This document shows, one piece after another, positions 8,617-14,293 of a stretch of 23,547 nucleotides of DNA. Position numbers and translations under genes: made by a program. The notes beneath the pieces are model-generated. The model saw only the letters and a list, made by a program, of their open reading frames with translations. It was not told the origin of the DNA and searched no databases. This DNA comes from a virus. Each line of letters starts with the position of its first letter. Positions within the stretch are counted from its first letter, which is position 1. The DNA lies in the IMG/VR virus record IMGVR_UViG_3300029448_000450, positions 1 through 23,547 of that record; one strand, written 5' to 3'.

Positions 8617-9866
8617 ACTATTCCTAATCTTGGGTACTTAATTTCTGTTGACCAATTCTTGGTTTCTTGTAATCCTGTGCATAAATATCTAAATGCGTCT
8701 GCACTATGAGAAGTCCAATCGTGTTGTGGTCTATTTTTGCTTTCGCCTTTGTCATTCACAGCCCATCGGTACTGTCTCAGGGCATCTAAACCTTCTTTTG
8801 TGTTTTCAAAGTCAAACCAACACCTTGAAAGTGTCATTCTGACTGCGTTAATTCCATCTTCAACGCTCATTTTCGGTACAATACTTGTTGATAGACCTAA
8901 ACTTTGTGCAATTTCTACTCTTGACTTACCTGTTCCAATCTCTCTGACACTTGCATCGTGTGGTAGATAGTGAGTGTCATAGACATAGCCTTTGTTATCA
9001 AGAACTCCAGCGTAGTATTCTAGTGACTCACCACTATCTTCAAAATAATCTATAAGGTGTATTGCTGTTCCCTTTTGCTGACAAAACCATATAGAGGTTT
9101 TATCGGCCATTCCTAGATCCCAAAAAGTTGATACCTTAATCGTAGGATCATAAGGAACAGATGTGATGCGTTGATCTTCATCTGCTTTGTTCAGACCTTG
9201 CGAATAGATTGCTCCGATAGCAGAGCTTTCAAAACTACATTCATATTCTGCCTCATATATCTCTGGAGGCATTAATTTTTTTGCTTCTTCTAATTCTTCT
9301 TCTTTGACGACCTTTGTTTCACTTGCTTTGAACTTTGCAGTAAACCAAGTCTCGTTGTGTTTGCCATGATTATACAGATCAAAGAAAGCATTATGACCAG
9401 CGGGAGTACCAATCGCTATCATAAAGCCTTCTCTGTCTGACAGAGCTGGTCTAATTACTTCAGTCCACATTTTAGGAGGCATTTGTGCAACCTCATCAAG
9501 AACAACACCATCGATGTAAAGTCCTTTAAGGGTTTGTGGTCTCTCACAACCGAGTAACTGTATTCTACCACCATTGGGTAGTTCGGCTCTTAGTTCCGTT
9601 TCATGGTAATCCATGTTCGGTAAAACTGATGTGTAATACTTTAGATAATCCCAAGCTATTCTCTTGGCCATTGAATAGGTCGGAGCTATATAATAATAGC
9701 GTGGTCGTGGTAGCTTACATTGTAAGCATTGTTTAATTAGTTCATTGACTGTCAAAACAGTCTTTCCAAATCGTCTATGACAGACTAGAACATTAAATCG
9801 TTGTAATTTCTTATGTACTTCTTGTTGAAGTTGTCTAGGCTTGTATGGAATTGTTATCGTGTTCAT
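8613..9866 (-). CDS. terL: Terminase large subunit
   Basis: The protein has 417 residues. The ATPase domain has a Walker A-type loop HRRFGKT at residues 30-36 and Walker B GVVLDE ending in D124 and E125. The C-terminal RNase H-like nuclease has D250 (FWDLGMADKTS), D304 (LPHDA) and D390 (HSADAFRY), the three acidic positions expected for metal binding. It would drive ATP-dependent packaging through the portal and cut concatemers at the end. It overlaps the upstream Zn-ribbon gene by 32 bases and the portal gene by four. No confident small terminase is recognised; the two small genes upstream are the positional candidates. Confidence 0.95.
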   Translation of the reverse strand: MNTITIPYKPRQLQQEVHKKLQRFNVLVCHRRFGKTVLTVNELIKQCLQCKLPRPRYYYIAPTYSMAKRIAWDYLKYYTSVLPNMDYHETELRAELPNGGRIQLLGCERPQTLKGLYIDGVVLDEVAQMPPKMWTEVIRPALSDREGFMIAIGTPAGHNAFFDLYNHGKHNETWFTAKFKASETKVVKEEELEEAKKLMPPEIYEAEYECSFESSAIGAIYSQGLNKADEDQRITSVPYDPTIKVSTFWDLGMADKTSIWFCQQKGTAIHLIDYFEDSGESLEYYAGVLDNKGYVYDTHYLPHDASVREIGTGKSRVEIAQSLGLSTSIVPKMSVEDGINAVRMTLSRCWFDFENTKEGLDALRQYRWAVNDKGESKNRPQHDWTSHSADAFRYLCTGLQETKNWSTEIKYPRLGIV

Positions 9867-10029
9867 ATTCTTCGTGTTCTTTTATTGTTTGTTCACTTGG
9901 ATAATACACTTCAACAAAAGAATAACATTTAGGACAGCTTAAATTTGTGACAATAAGATATGAATCATCTTCTTCACAGTCGTGATCTCCACCCCATATT
10001 AATTCTGTATTACAATGCCAACAGTTCAT
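9835..10029 (-). CDS. Small zinc-ribbon protein upstream of terminase
   Basis: The protein has 64 residues with two CxxC pairs, CWHC at residues 3-6 and CPKC near 33-36, giving a four-cysteine zinc ribbon. The start MNCWHCNTELIWGGDHD is strikingly like a small protein found next to terminase genes in many marine phages, from memory. The tail is acidic (KEHEEYEHD). Function is unknown; a DNA- or protein-binding partner of packaging is a reasonable guess. It overlaps the upstream gene by four bases and the terminase gene by 32. Confidence 0.8.
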   Translation of the reverse strand: MNCWHCNTELIWGGDHDCEEDDSYLIVTNLSCPKCYSFVEVYYPSEQTIKEHEEYEHDNNSIQA

Positions 10030-10196
10030 ACATCGTCTTTCTGATCCTTTTTATAGATGTCTTGTAACCTTGCGATTGTTGAGTCTTTGACAACACCCCT
10101 ACCTGAGTTCTGCTTGACTGGTGTTTTTTCTTGTAGTTCTTTCACCATTACCGCAAAAACATCAAGTTTTGCTTTTGACTTCTTTTGTTTTTTCAC
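10026..10196 (-). CDS. Uncharacterised small basic protein, candidate small terminase or packaging accessory
   Basis: The open frame reaches back to 10274, but most of that stretch lies inside the upstream gene in another frame. A GTG at 10196 with GGAG about 12 bases upstream gives 56 residues and only a 35-base overlap; an ATG at 10148 would give 40. The product is basic, with LDVFAVMVKELQEKTPVKQ and a C-terminal STIARLQDIYKKDQKDDV helix. The family is not recognised. Its place just ahead of the Zn-ribbon and terminase genes makes it a positional small-terminase candidate, although it is short for one. Confidence 0.5.
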   Translation of the reverse strand: MKKQKKSKAKLDVFAVMVKELQEKTPVKQNSGRGVVKDSTIARLQDIYKKDQKDDV

Positions 10197-10392
10197 TTGA
10201 ATAATGATCTCCACATAAAAAATAGAACTGTCTGTATGCGTCTTTGGGTTGTATGGCAAAAGTTCCCCAAGCATCGCAATAGAGACAAACTCTATTTTGC
10301 ATTTCTTTTAGTCTATCCCAGCTCAATATAGTAAATTCACTATGTAATTTACCCTCTGGTATGTCTTTTTTGTTTTTTGTAAACTCAATCAT
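10162..10392 (-). CDS. Small CxxC/CxxH zinc-binding protein, first gene of the virion operon
   Basis: The protein has 76 residues. CLYC at about 36-39 and CGDH at about 60-63 form a probable zinc site of the type seen in small HNH-like or treble-clef folds; no HNH catalytic pattern is visible. TILSWDRLKEMQNRVCLYCD precedes it. It is the first leftward gene after the tRNA, so the late promoter should lie close by. There is no clear ribosome-binding site before the ATG at 10392; a TATAAC sits at once upstream, so the message may have a very short leader or start further in. Confidence 0.6.
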   Translation of the reverse strand: MIEFTKNKKDIPEGKLHSEFTILSWDRLKEMQNRVCLYCDAWGTFAIQPKDAYRQFYFLCGDHYSSEKTKEVKSKT

Positions 10393-10408
10393 GTTATAAA
10401 TCAGTCAT

Positions 10409-10483
10409 GCAGATGTAACTCATTGGTAGAGTGTTTCCTTGACATGGAAGAAGTAGGAAGTTCGATTCTTCTCATCTGCACCA
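10409..10483 (+). tRNA. tRNA-Val (anticodon GAC)
   Basis: A full cloverleaf can be folded by eye. The acceptor stem GCAGATG/CATCTGC has seven pairs. The D stem ACTC/GAGT has loop ATTGGTA. The anticodon stem TTTCC/GGAAG has loop TTGACAT, with anticodon GAC at 10441-10443. The variable loop is AAGTA. The T stem GGAAG/CTTCT has loop TTCGATT. The discriminator base is A and CCA is encoded at 10481-10483. Total length is 75. T33 and A37 are present. It decodes GTC and GTT valine codons. It stands alone on the plus strand between the leftward virion operon and the rightward early genes. Confidence 0.95.
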
Positions 10484-11048
10484 AGCCTTTAGAAAGATGT
10501 GTTCTGTGTTGTAATCGGACACTATTACTATAGTCGTAGGCACATGGGGGTTTGTTCGTATTCTGTTCATATAAAAATCAAACAAAATTACAAGTCTATA
10601 TTTGTCAAGTATGTTCTTATTGTTGATATACAACAATTACAGCAATATTTATTGGATAAAATGCGGATAAACTACAATTATTTATAATATTATTTATTGT
10701 TTATGGTCCTTATAGGCTTTGTTTAAACAATATAGCTATTTTATATAACCCCTTACATAAAAAGAAACATAGACATAGCATAATCTAGTTATATCAATGA
10801 TATTTAATATTATTGCCTTAGTTCTTATATATAGCTTTCTTTGTATATCCTTATATAGATTTATGTATTTATTCATTAATAAGTAATATTTTGTTTTTAA
10901 TTGGTGGGAATTTGGGCCAAATTATACATATTTTATTATTAATTTAATTTCTTTTATTTTATCTTTTTTTCTATTTATTTAATCTTTTTTCTTGATTTGT
11001 AATTATATTTTTATATATTCAACTTATACTATGAAAGAGAGATATATA
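10484..11048. other. 565-base AT-rich gap with inverted repeats: probable control region, possible origin
   Basis: No convincing gene is seen. The gap holds three inverted repeats: ATTGTTG/CAACAAT around 10619-10637, TATTGTTTA/TAAACAATA at 10695-10703 and 10724-10732, and a near-perfect palindrome at 10909-10923. A pyrimidine-rich, T-tract stretch runs from about 10930 to 10990. It separates the leftward virion operon from the rightward early genes, where early promoters are expected. AT-richness with repeats would also suit a replication origin, but no iteron array is visible, so that part is a guess. Confidence 0.5.
10901..10928 (+). promoter_or_regulatory. Candidate early promoter with palindromic operator in its spacer
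   Basis: A 15-base palindrome AATTTGGGCCAAATT (seven-base arms around one G) occupies 10909-10923. It falls between a weak -35 (TTGGTG, 10901-10906) and a -10-like TATACA (10923-10928), spacer 16. A repressor bound there would block polymerase. The G+C-containing arms stand out in very AT-rich surroundings. The -35 is poor, so the operator is better supported than the promoter. The first gene starts at 11049. Confidence 0.4.
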
Positions 11049-11270
11049 ATGAAAGATAAAACAATAAGCATTGATTTAACTGAAAGAGATATTAATTGGT
11101 TATATCAAGCTACAAAGAAAGAATATGCTTACTATTTAAAATATTATGGTAATGAAAAGTTTGATGAATTTACAAGTCAGATTTTTAAAATTTATAATAA
11201 ATTTCATAATCTTAACAAAGGCAAATTCTTTTTAAAAGAAAAAGAACTTCCACAACCATTTTTTAATTAA
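11049..11270 (+). CDS. Uncharacterised small early protein
   Basis: The frame is open from 10992 but the ATG at 11049 is chosen because GAAAGAGAGATATATA lies directly before it. The product has 73 residues and is charged and aromatic-rich (DLTERDINWLYQATKKEYAY, then KFDEFTSQIFKIYNKF). It is probably helical and soluble. No family is recognised. As the first gene of the rightward small-gene cluster it is likely expressed early. Confidence 0.65.
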   Translation: MKDKTISIDLTERDINWLYQATKKEYAYYLKYYGNEKFDEFTSQIFKIYNKFHNLNKGKFFLKEKELPQPFFN

Positions 11271-11279
11271 GTATTTATT

Positions 11280-11324
11280 TAAGGGCTTTGATTAGCCCTT
11301 AGATCAATATTTAACAAATATTGA
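11280..11324 (+). repeat. Tandem perfect hairpins before the acidic early gene
   Basis: Two perfect stem-loops follow each other. The first is TAAGGGCT/AGCCCTTA with a six-base loop (11280-11301). The second is TCAATATTT/AAATATTGA with a three-base loop (11304-11324). The ribosome-binding site of the next gene begins at once afterwards. Neither is followed by a T run, so they are not ordinary terminators. mRNA processing, stabilisation or protein binding are possible roles. Confidence 0.75.
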
Positions 11325-11340
11325 GAAAGAGAGATAAAAA

Positions 11341-11685
11341 ATGGACTACTACAAACAAGACGAAATAAAAGATCATTTTGATGATTATTTGAATGAAAAT
11401 TTAGATTATCTAAAAGAGGATTATCCAACATCATGGAAAGATGATTTACATCATTATGCATTTAATGAGGATTATTACATTATTGGAACATATCAAGCTA
11501 AACAATGGCTTGGCGATCATGCCTTTGAAGTAATTGACATCATCAAAGATTATGAACAAGACAATTTTGGCCAAGTATCAACAGATTTTTCTGATCCTGA
11601 AAAAGTTGTCAATATGTATGCCTATATCGTAGGTGAACAGATTGTTTATGATTATCTTGAGCAATTAGATAGCGAGGTTGCATAA
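11341..11685 (+). CDS. Very acidic 114-residue early protein, possible DNA mimic
   Basis: The protein has 28 Asp/Glu, seven Lys and no Arg in 114 residues, a net charge near -21, with many Tyr. A central block IIGTYQAKQWLGDHAFEVID and the segment VSTDFSDPEKVVNMYAYIVG look like a conserved phage family I have seen without a function. Size and charge resemble T7 Ocr, a DNA mimic that blocks restriction enzymes, but there is no visible sequence similarity. That role is inference only. The start is set by GAAAGAGAGAT before the ATG; paired hairpins lie just upstream. Confidence 0.8.
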   Translation: MDYYKQDEIKDHFDDYLNENLDYLKEDYPTSWKDDLHHYAFNEDYYIIGTYQAKQWLGDHAFEVIDIIKDYEQDNFGQVSTDFSDPEKVVNMYAYIVGEQIVYDYLEQLDSEVA

Positions 11686-11774
11686 TGTTTATGCAAGGTT
11701 TCAATGGTGCGGATATAATTTTTATATCTGTTTTTGTTTATGTTTCATACTTACTAATAATGAGAGGTAAATAG
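11685..11774 (+). CDS. 29-residue single-pass membrane peptide
   Basis: The start codon overlaps the preceding stop (TAATG), and GAGG lies seven bases upstream of it. The peptide is a short polar head (MFMQGFNGAD), a hydrophobic span IIFISVFVYVSYLLI, then a basic end MRGK. That is a clean single transmembrane helix with positive residues after it. It ends two bases before the next start codon. No family is recognised. A membrane role in early infection, such as exclusion or inhibition of a host membrane protein, is speculative. Confidence 0.6.
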   Translation: MFMQGFNGADIIFISVFVYVSYLLIMRGK

Positions 11775-11776
11775 TA

Positions 11777-11938
11777 ATGACAATTAAAATAGGTTGGTGG
11801 AAATTAACGATTAATGATTATCCAAATTATGAGCCAAACGACATGGATTTTGAGCATATAGCTGAAATGATTAAACAAGGTTATAATCAAGGGCAACTAA
11901 TACAAGAGGAAGTAAGCGAGGATAAAGACAATGAATAA
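11777..11938 (+). CDS. Small conserved-looking early protein (GWW...EHI...GY motif)
   Basis: The product has 53 residues, MTIKIGWWKLTINDYP followed by DMDFEHIAEMIKQGYNQGQL. Short phage proteins with a 'GWWKL...D..HIAE.I..GY..G' pattern are familiar from marine and T4-like phage genomes; I know no function. GAGAGG precedes the ATG. It overlaps the next gene by eight bases. The C-terminus is acidic. The predicted fold is two strands and a helix. Confidence 0.7.
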   Translation: MTIKIGWWKLTINDYPNYEPNDMDFEHIAEMIKQGYNQGQLIQEEVSEDKDNE

Positions 11939-12119
11939 TTATTATTCAAATGTTGTTATTACTTATTCAATCAACAATTTAGAAGCTGATAGTAAATCAG
12001 ATTACATTGAAAAGTTAAAAAAGCAATATAGTGAATTATATGGCATAGAATTACAAGATAATGAAATTCAAGATATTGAAGAAATAGAGATACAGAATGA
12101 GAAAAAATCTAACTATTGA
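11931..12119 (+). CDS. Uncharacterised small acidic protein
   Basis: The product has 62 residues. An N-terminal strand-like part (NVVITYSINNLEADSKSDYI) is followed by a Lys-rich helix and an acidic C-terminus (NEIQDIEEIEIQNE). GCGAGG lies about 11 bases before the ATG. The frame overlaps both neighbours by 8 to 23 bases, the same packing seen through the cluster. No family is recognised. Confidence 0.6.
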   Translation: MNNYYSNVVITYSINNLEADSKSDYIEKLKKQYSELYGIELQDNEIQDIEEIEIQNEKKSNY

Positions 12120-12282
12120 AGAGATAGATAAAAGAATTTGGGAAATAGAAAGTTATTACTCAAATGGACATAAAGCAAATTCTGAAGAAATGTTATCTTG
12201 GAATTTGAAACATAGAATGTATTTAGGCAGATTGTATAAGTTAAGAAGAAAAAGAGAAAGAGAGGTAAATAATAATGACTGA
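12097..12282 (+). CDS. Uncharacterised small basic helical protein
   Basis: The product has 61 residues: helix TIEEIDKRIWEIESYYSNGH, a second helix around EEMLSWNLKHRMYLGRLYKL, and a very basic end RRKREREVNNND. GAGAT lies seven bases before the ATG. It overlaps the previous gene by 23 bases. Two helices with a basic tail could bind nucleic acid, but no known family is evident. Confidence 0.6.
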   Translation: MRKNLTIEEIDKRIWEIESYYSNGHKANSEEMLSWNLKHRMYLGRLYKLRRKREREVNNND

Positions 12283-12433
12283 TAAACAAGTAATAAACAA
12301 AGTTAGAGAATGGCTAATTATTAATATTAGGCAATCTATGTGTATGAATGATGAACTAATAGAAGATAATAAACTTTTATTAAAAGCTATTAAAGATTGG
12401 AAACAAGAAAGCGAGATAAAAAACAATGATTAA
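12275..12433 (+). CDS. Uncharacterised 52-residue protein
   Basis: ATG at 12275 follows GAGAGGTAAATAATA, a very good ribosome-binding site. The product has 52 residues and looks helical (VINKVREWLIINIRQSMC, then LLLKAIKDWKQESEI). It overlaps both neighbours by eight bases. The sequence around its start is almost identical to that of the 11777 gene. No family is recognised. Confidence 0.6.
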   Translation: MTDKQVINKVREWLIINIRQSMCMNDELIEDNKLLLKAIKDWKQESEIKNND

Positions 12434-12650
12434 TTATGAAATTGTTGAATGTCTTAAATGTGATAATCGATTTATTTCATACGATCATCAAGACGAGCTT
12501 ATAGTTTGTAAACATTGTGATAATCAAGATAGAATGCAAACCATTTTTTTAACTCAAGATGAATTTAATCGATGTGATTGTGAACAATGCGAACAAATTA
12601 AAAGGGAGGTAAACAATGAAAACTTATACAGTTCAAAAACAAGTTTCTAA
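12426..12650 (+). CDS. Small zinc-ribbon-like early protein
   Basis: The product has 74 residues with cysteine pairs CLKC (about 9-12) and CKHC (about 28-31), a spacing typical of a rubredoxin-like zinc ribbon. A further Cys cluster CDCEQC lies near 50-55. Such ribbons often bind nucleic acid or polymerase, but no partner can be named here. The start has GCGAGATAAAAAAC before it. The last 35 bases overlap the next gene, whose own ribosome-binding site (GGGAGG) lies inside this one. Confidence 0.65.
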   Translation: MINYEIVECLKCDNRFISYDHQDELIVCKHCDNQDRMQTIFLTQDEFNRCDCEQCEQIKREVNNENLYSSKTSF

Positions 12651-12819
12651 ATATGAACTTTGGAACGCAAAAATTGAAGCAAATAGTCCTGAAGAAGCTG
12701 AAAGACTTGTCCTTGAAGGAAAAGGCGATTGGCGTTATACTTGCAATTTAGATGAAGATGAAGTTCTTTTAAATGTTGATGAATTGGAAGTAAACACAAA
12801 AGAAAGAGAGAAACAATGA
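12616..12819 (+). CDS. Conserved-looking small early protein (KYELW...SPEEAE)
   Basis: The product has 67 residues. The pattern 'V.KYELWNAKIEANSPEEAE' followed by GKGDW is a strand-strand-helix unit that I associate with small uncharacterised phage proteins. The second half is acidic (LDEDEVLLNVDELEVN). GGGAGGTAAACA immediately before the ATG is the best ribosome-binding site in this cluster. It overlaps the following gene by four bases (ATGA). Confidence 0.7.
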   Translation: MKTYTVQKQVSKYELWNAKIEANSPEEAERLVLEGKGDWRYTCNLDEDEVLLNVDELEVNTKEREKQ

Positions 12820-13037
12820 ACTATATAGTTAAAAAATGGAACAAGAAAGTGTCTTTACTAAATAATACTAAAATAAAAAAAGTGTATTACGAGAAAGATG
12901 AATACACAGATAGGTATGGTGTAGTTCTAGAGTTAGAACGTGGTATTAAACTTTGGATTATGTCAGATGATGAAGGCAATGATGTTGGAGCAATACATAC
13001 TAACATTAAAGAATTATCTCGTTTACCTAGAATATAA
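12816..13037 (+). CDS. Uncharacterised small beta-rich protein
   Basis: The product has 73 residues and looks like a sequence of strands: KVYYEKDEYTDRYGVVLELE, then IKLWIMSDDEGNDVGAIHTN. The start is preceded by GAAAGAGAGAAACA and overlaps the previous stop. No transmembrane segment or motif is visible. Its stop codon directly touches the start codon of the 212-residue gene. Function unknown. Confidence 0.6.
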   Translation: MNYIVKKWNKKVSLLNNTKIKKVYYEKDEYTDRYGVVLELERGIKLWIMSDDEGNDVGAIHTNIKELSRLPRI

Positions 13038-13676
13038 ATGAATAATTTATGTTTAGTTTCAACAGGCGGTGATATGTCTAGTCGTGGTATGGGTGATAAA
13101 AATACAGTTTATGTATTCCCCTATAAATATAAAAAACAAGTAGATGATTTTTTAAAAGCACAATGTAATTATAATTTATCAACATATAATGATAATTTTG
13201 GTAAAAGAGGTGATAATTCTAAAAAATATTATAAAAAACTCTCCGAAACATTTGATGTTTTAATGGATTTAAAAATTTTTACATCAAAATATGATTTTAG
13301 AACTACATGGGAAATGTGTTTTTTAAGTGAATTAGAAGAATTTAAGCCCTATGAAGTTATAGATAAACACAAAGTTTTAGCAAAAAAACCTATAAGGTTA
13401 ATAAGAACATCAAAAAAATCTATTTGTAATTGGTTTGGTGATCGTGGAATAGATATTAATAGTTCTAATTTTGTTTATAAAGTTCTTTATAATCCTAATC
13501 TTGATAATAATTGGATTTTTATTAATGTTAAAACCAATGATATAGACAATATGTTTAATAAAAAAGAAGTAGAATTATATTATCTAAATTCAGAAATTGC
13601 AGAATGTTTTGATTCATGGGATAGAAAAGGCTTTTCATGGTCTAAGAAAAATTTAGAAAAATTGTTGCCTAAATGA
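13038..13676 (+). CDS. 212-residue orphan protein, accessory candidate
   Basis: This is the largest product of the rightward small-gene cluster. It is rich in Lys, Asn, Tyr and Phe and appears more AT-rich than its neighbours. No clear ribosome-binding site precedes the ATG, which touches the previous stop (TAAATG). Visible blocks are MSSRGMGDKNTVYVFPYKYK near the start, SICNWFGDRGIDINSSNFVY near 130 and SEIAECFDSWDRKGFSWSKK near the end. No catalytic motif or membrane span is recognised. Its size, composition and place at the outer end of the cluster suggest a later-acquired accessory gene. Confidence 0.65.
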   Translation: MNNLCLVSTGGDMSSRGMGDKNTVYVFPYKYKKQVDDFLKAQCNYNLSTYNDNFGKRGDNSKKYYKKLSETFDVLMDLKIFTSKYDFRTTWEMCFLSELEEFKPYEVIDKHKVLAKKPIRLIRTSKKSICNWFGDRGIDINSSNFVYKVLYNPNLDNNWIFINVKTNDIDNMFNKKEVELYYLNSEIAECFDSWDRKGFSWSKKNLEKLLPK

Positions 13677-13692
13677 GTAAATATAAATATTT

Positions 13693-13929
13693 TTAATTTA
13701 ATGTTCTCTTTGTTTCATTAAGTTCAGAAAATTTAATTCCCTCTACAAAATCTAATATTTGTTGCTCATTATCAAAGTTTTTATAAATCATCACTAAATT
13801 AGGCTTTTGATTATCATCTTTTACAATAAAAAATTGGCATAAGTCATCACTCTTTTGATATAAGTAAAAATCTGAGATATTTTGCAATTTGATCTTGTTC
13901 AATTTTTGGGTTTTTTTTGGCTTTGGCAT
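13693..13929 (-). CDS. Uncharacterised small protein convergent with the early cluster
   Basis: The product has 78 residues with a basic start (PKPKKTQKLNKIKLQ) and a strand-rich middle (CQFFIVKDDNQKPNLVMIYK). It overlaps the upstream gene by 83 bases and has no obvious ribosome-binding site, so the true start may be further in or translation may be coupled. Only 16 bases separate it from the convergent 212-residue gene. No family is recognised. Confidence 0.45.
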   Translation of the reverse strand: MPKPKKTQKLNKIKLQNISDFYLYQKSDDLCQFFIVKDDNQKPNLVMIYKNFDNEQQILDFVEGIKFSELNETKRTLN

Positions 13930-14125
13930 GAATTTTTAATATGTATTTTGGCTCTTTGTTGGCAAGTTCGCAAACATGGTCAAAAGAGCTTGATCTTAGC
14001 CATATTTTTGCGGAATTTTCTATTCTGAATAGTGAGTCGCTCATTGTCGGACTCGCATAACCTAAACTGTCTAATAATAATCTAATAAGAACGCACTCCC
14101 ATAGCCTTGTATAAGGGCATAACAT
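13847..14125 (-). CDS. Phage protein with WLRS..F..VCELA motif, under its own promoter
   Basis: The product has 92 residues. The core IENSAKIWLRSSSFDHVCEL followed by ANKEPKYILKIH matches, from memory, a small uncharacterised marine-phage family with 'WL.S..F..VC.LA..DP' , and the helix-turn-helix-like spacing hints at DNA binding without proving it. The N-terminal 25 residues are hydrophobic (LIRLLLDSLGYASP). No strong ribosome-binding site precedes the ATG at 14125; an alternative ATG is at 14044. It follows the best minus-strand promoter in the window by about 30 bases, so it may be expressed in conditions different from its neighbours. Confidence 0.6.
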   Translation of the reverse strand: MLCPYTRLWECVLIRLLLDSLGYASPTMSDSLFRIENSAKIWLRSSSFDHVCELANKEPKYILKIHAKAKKNPKIEQDQIAKYLRFLLISKE

Positions 14126-14137
14126 TGTTTGAAATTT

Positions 14138-14154
14138 AGTCGTAGAATTCGACT
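14138..14154. promoter_or_regulatory. Candidate operator (AGTCG-7-CGACT inverted repeat)
   Basis: An inverted repeat AGTCG/CGACT encloses TAGAATT, giving a 17-base element with an EcoRI-like GAATTC inside. It lies just downstream of the expected transcription start of the leftward promoter at 14162-14191, where a bound regulator would block elongation. ACTTTATTA at 14152-14160 also repeats a half-site of the inverted repeat at 16426-16455. Confidence 0.4.
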
Positions 14155-14161
14155 TTATTAA

Positions 14162-14191
14162 TTTATATCAAAATGCGATTCTTGTTGTCAA
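14162..14191 (-). promoter_or_regulatory. Sigma70-type promoter, leftward
   Basis: On the minus strand TTGACA (perfect -35, 14191-14186) is followed after 18 bases by TATAAA (14167-14162). Transcription would start near 14155 and read into the 13847-14125 gene about 30 bases later. It lies in a 166-base gap just beyond the stop of the DUF6456-like gene, so the two small genes need not depend on the replication operon. Confidence 0.65.
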
Positions 14192-14261
14192 ATGAAATGA
14201 ATGGAAAATAGTAGAAATGATTAGAAAAAATAGAAATAAAAAAATTATATAGCAGTTTTAA

Positions 14262-14293
14262 AGCCCTGAGAAAGAGAGATCTAAATCAGGGCT
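14262..14293 (-). terminator. Hairpin at the end of the DUF6456-like gene, possible weak terminator
   Basis: An eight-pair stem AGCCCTGA/TCAGGGCT with a 16-base loop overlaps the stop codon of the 14292 gene. On the minus strand TTTAAAA follows, a poor U run, so termination is uncertain. On the plus strand the loop contains GAAAGAGAGAT, the ribosome-binding sequence seen before early genes at 11049 and 11341, but no gene follows it here. Confidence 0.45.

Noticed and set aside
10162-10274. Programmed frameshift joining the two small genes before the Zn-ribbon gene (AAAAAAC run near 10188-10194)
   Set aside because: The A-run is not in the frame needed for a canonical -1 slip from the first gene, and a GTG with GGAG upstream gives the second gene its own start.
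10499-10687. 62-codon plus-strand open frame after the tRNA
   Set aside because: It starts with GTG, lacks a ribosome-binding site, has odd composition (Tyr, Cys and His mixed without pattern), and lies among inverted repeats. Best read as non-coding.
13676-13693. Bidirectional terminator between the convergent genes
   Set aside because: Only a short A/T stem (AAATAT/ATATTT) is present; too weak to call.
13930-14130. tRNA-like or attachment-site remnant (AGTCCGACAATGAGCGACTC on the minus strand)
   Set aside because: No T-loop TTCRA motif and no acceptor pairing could be built; the stretch is explained by the 92-residue gene.
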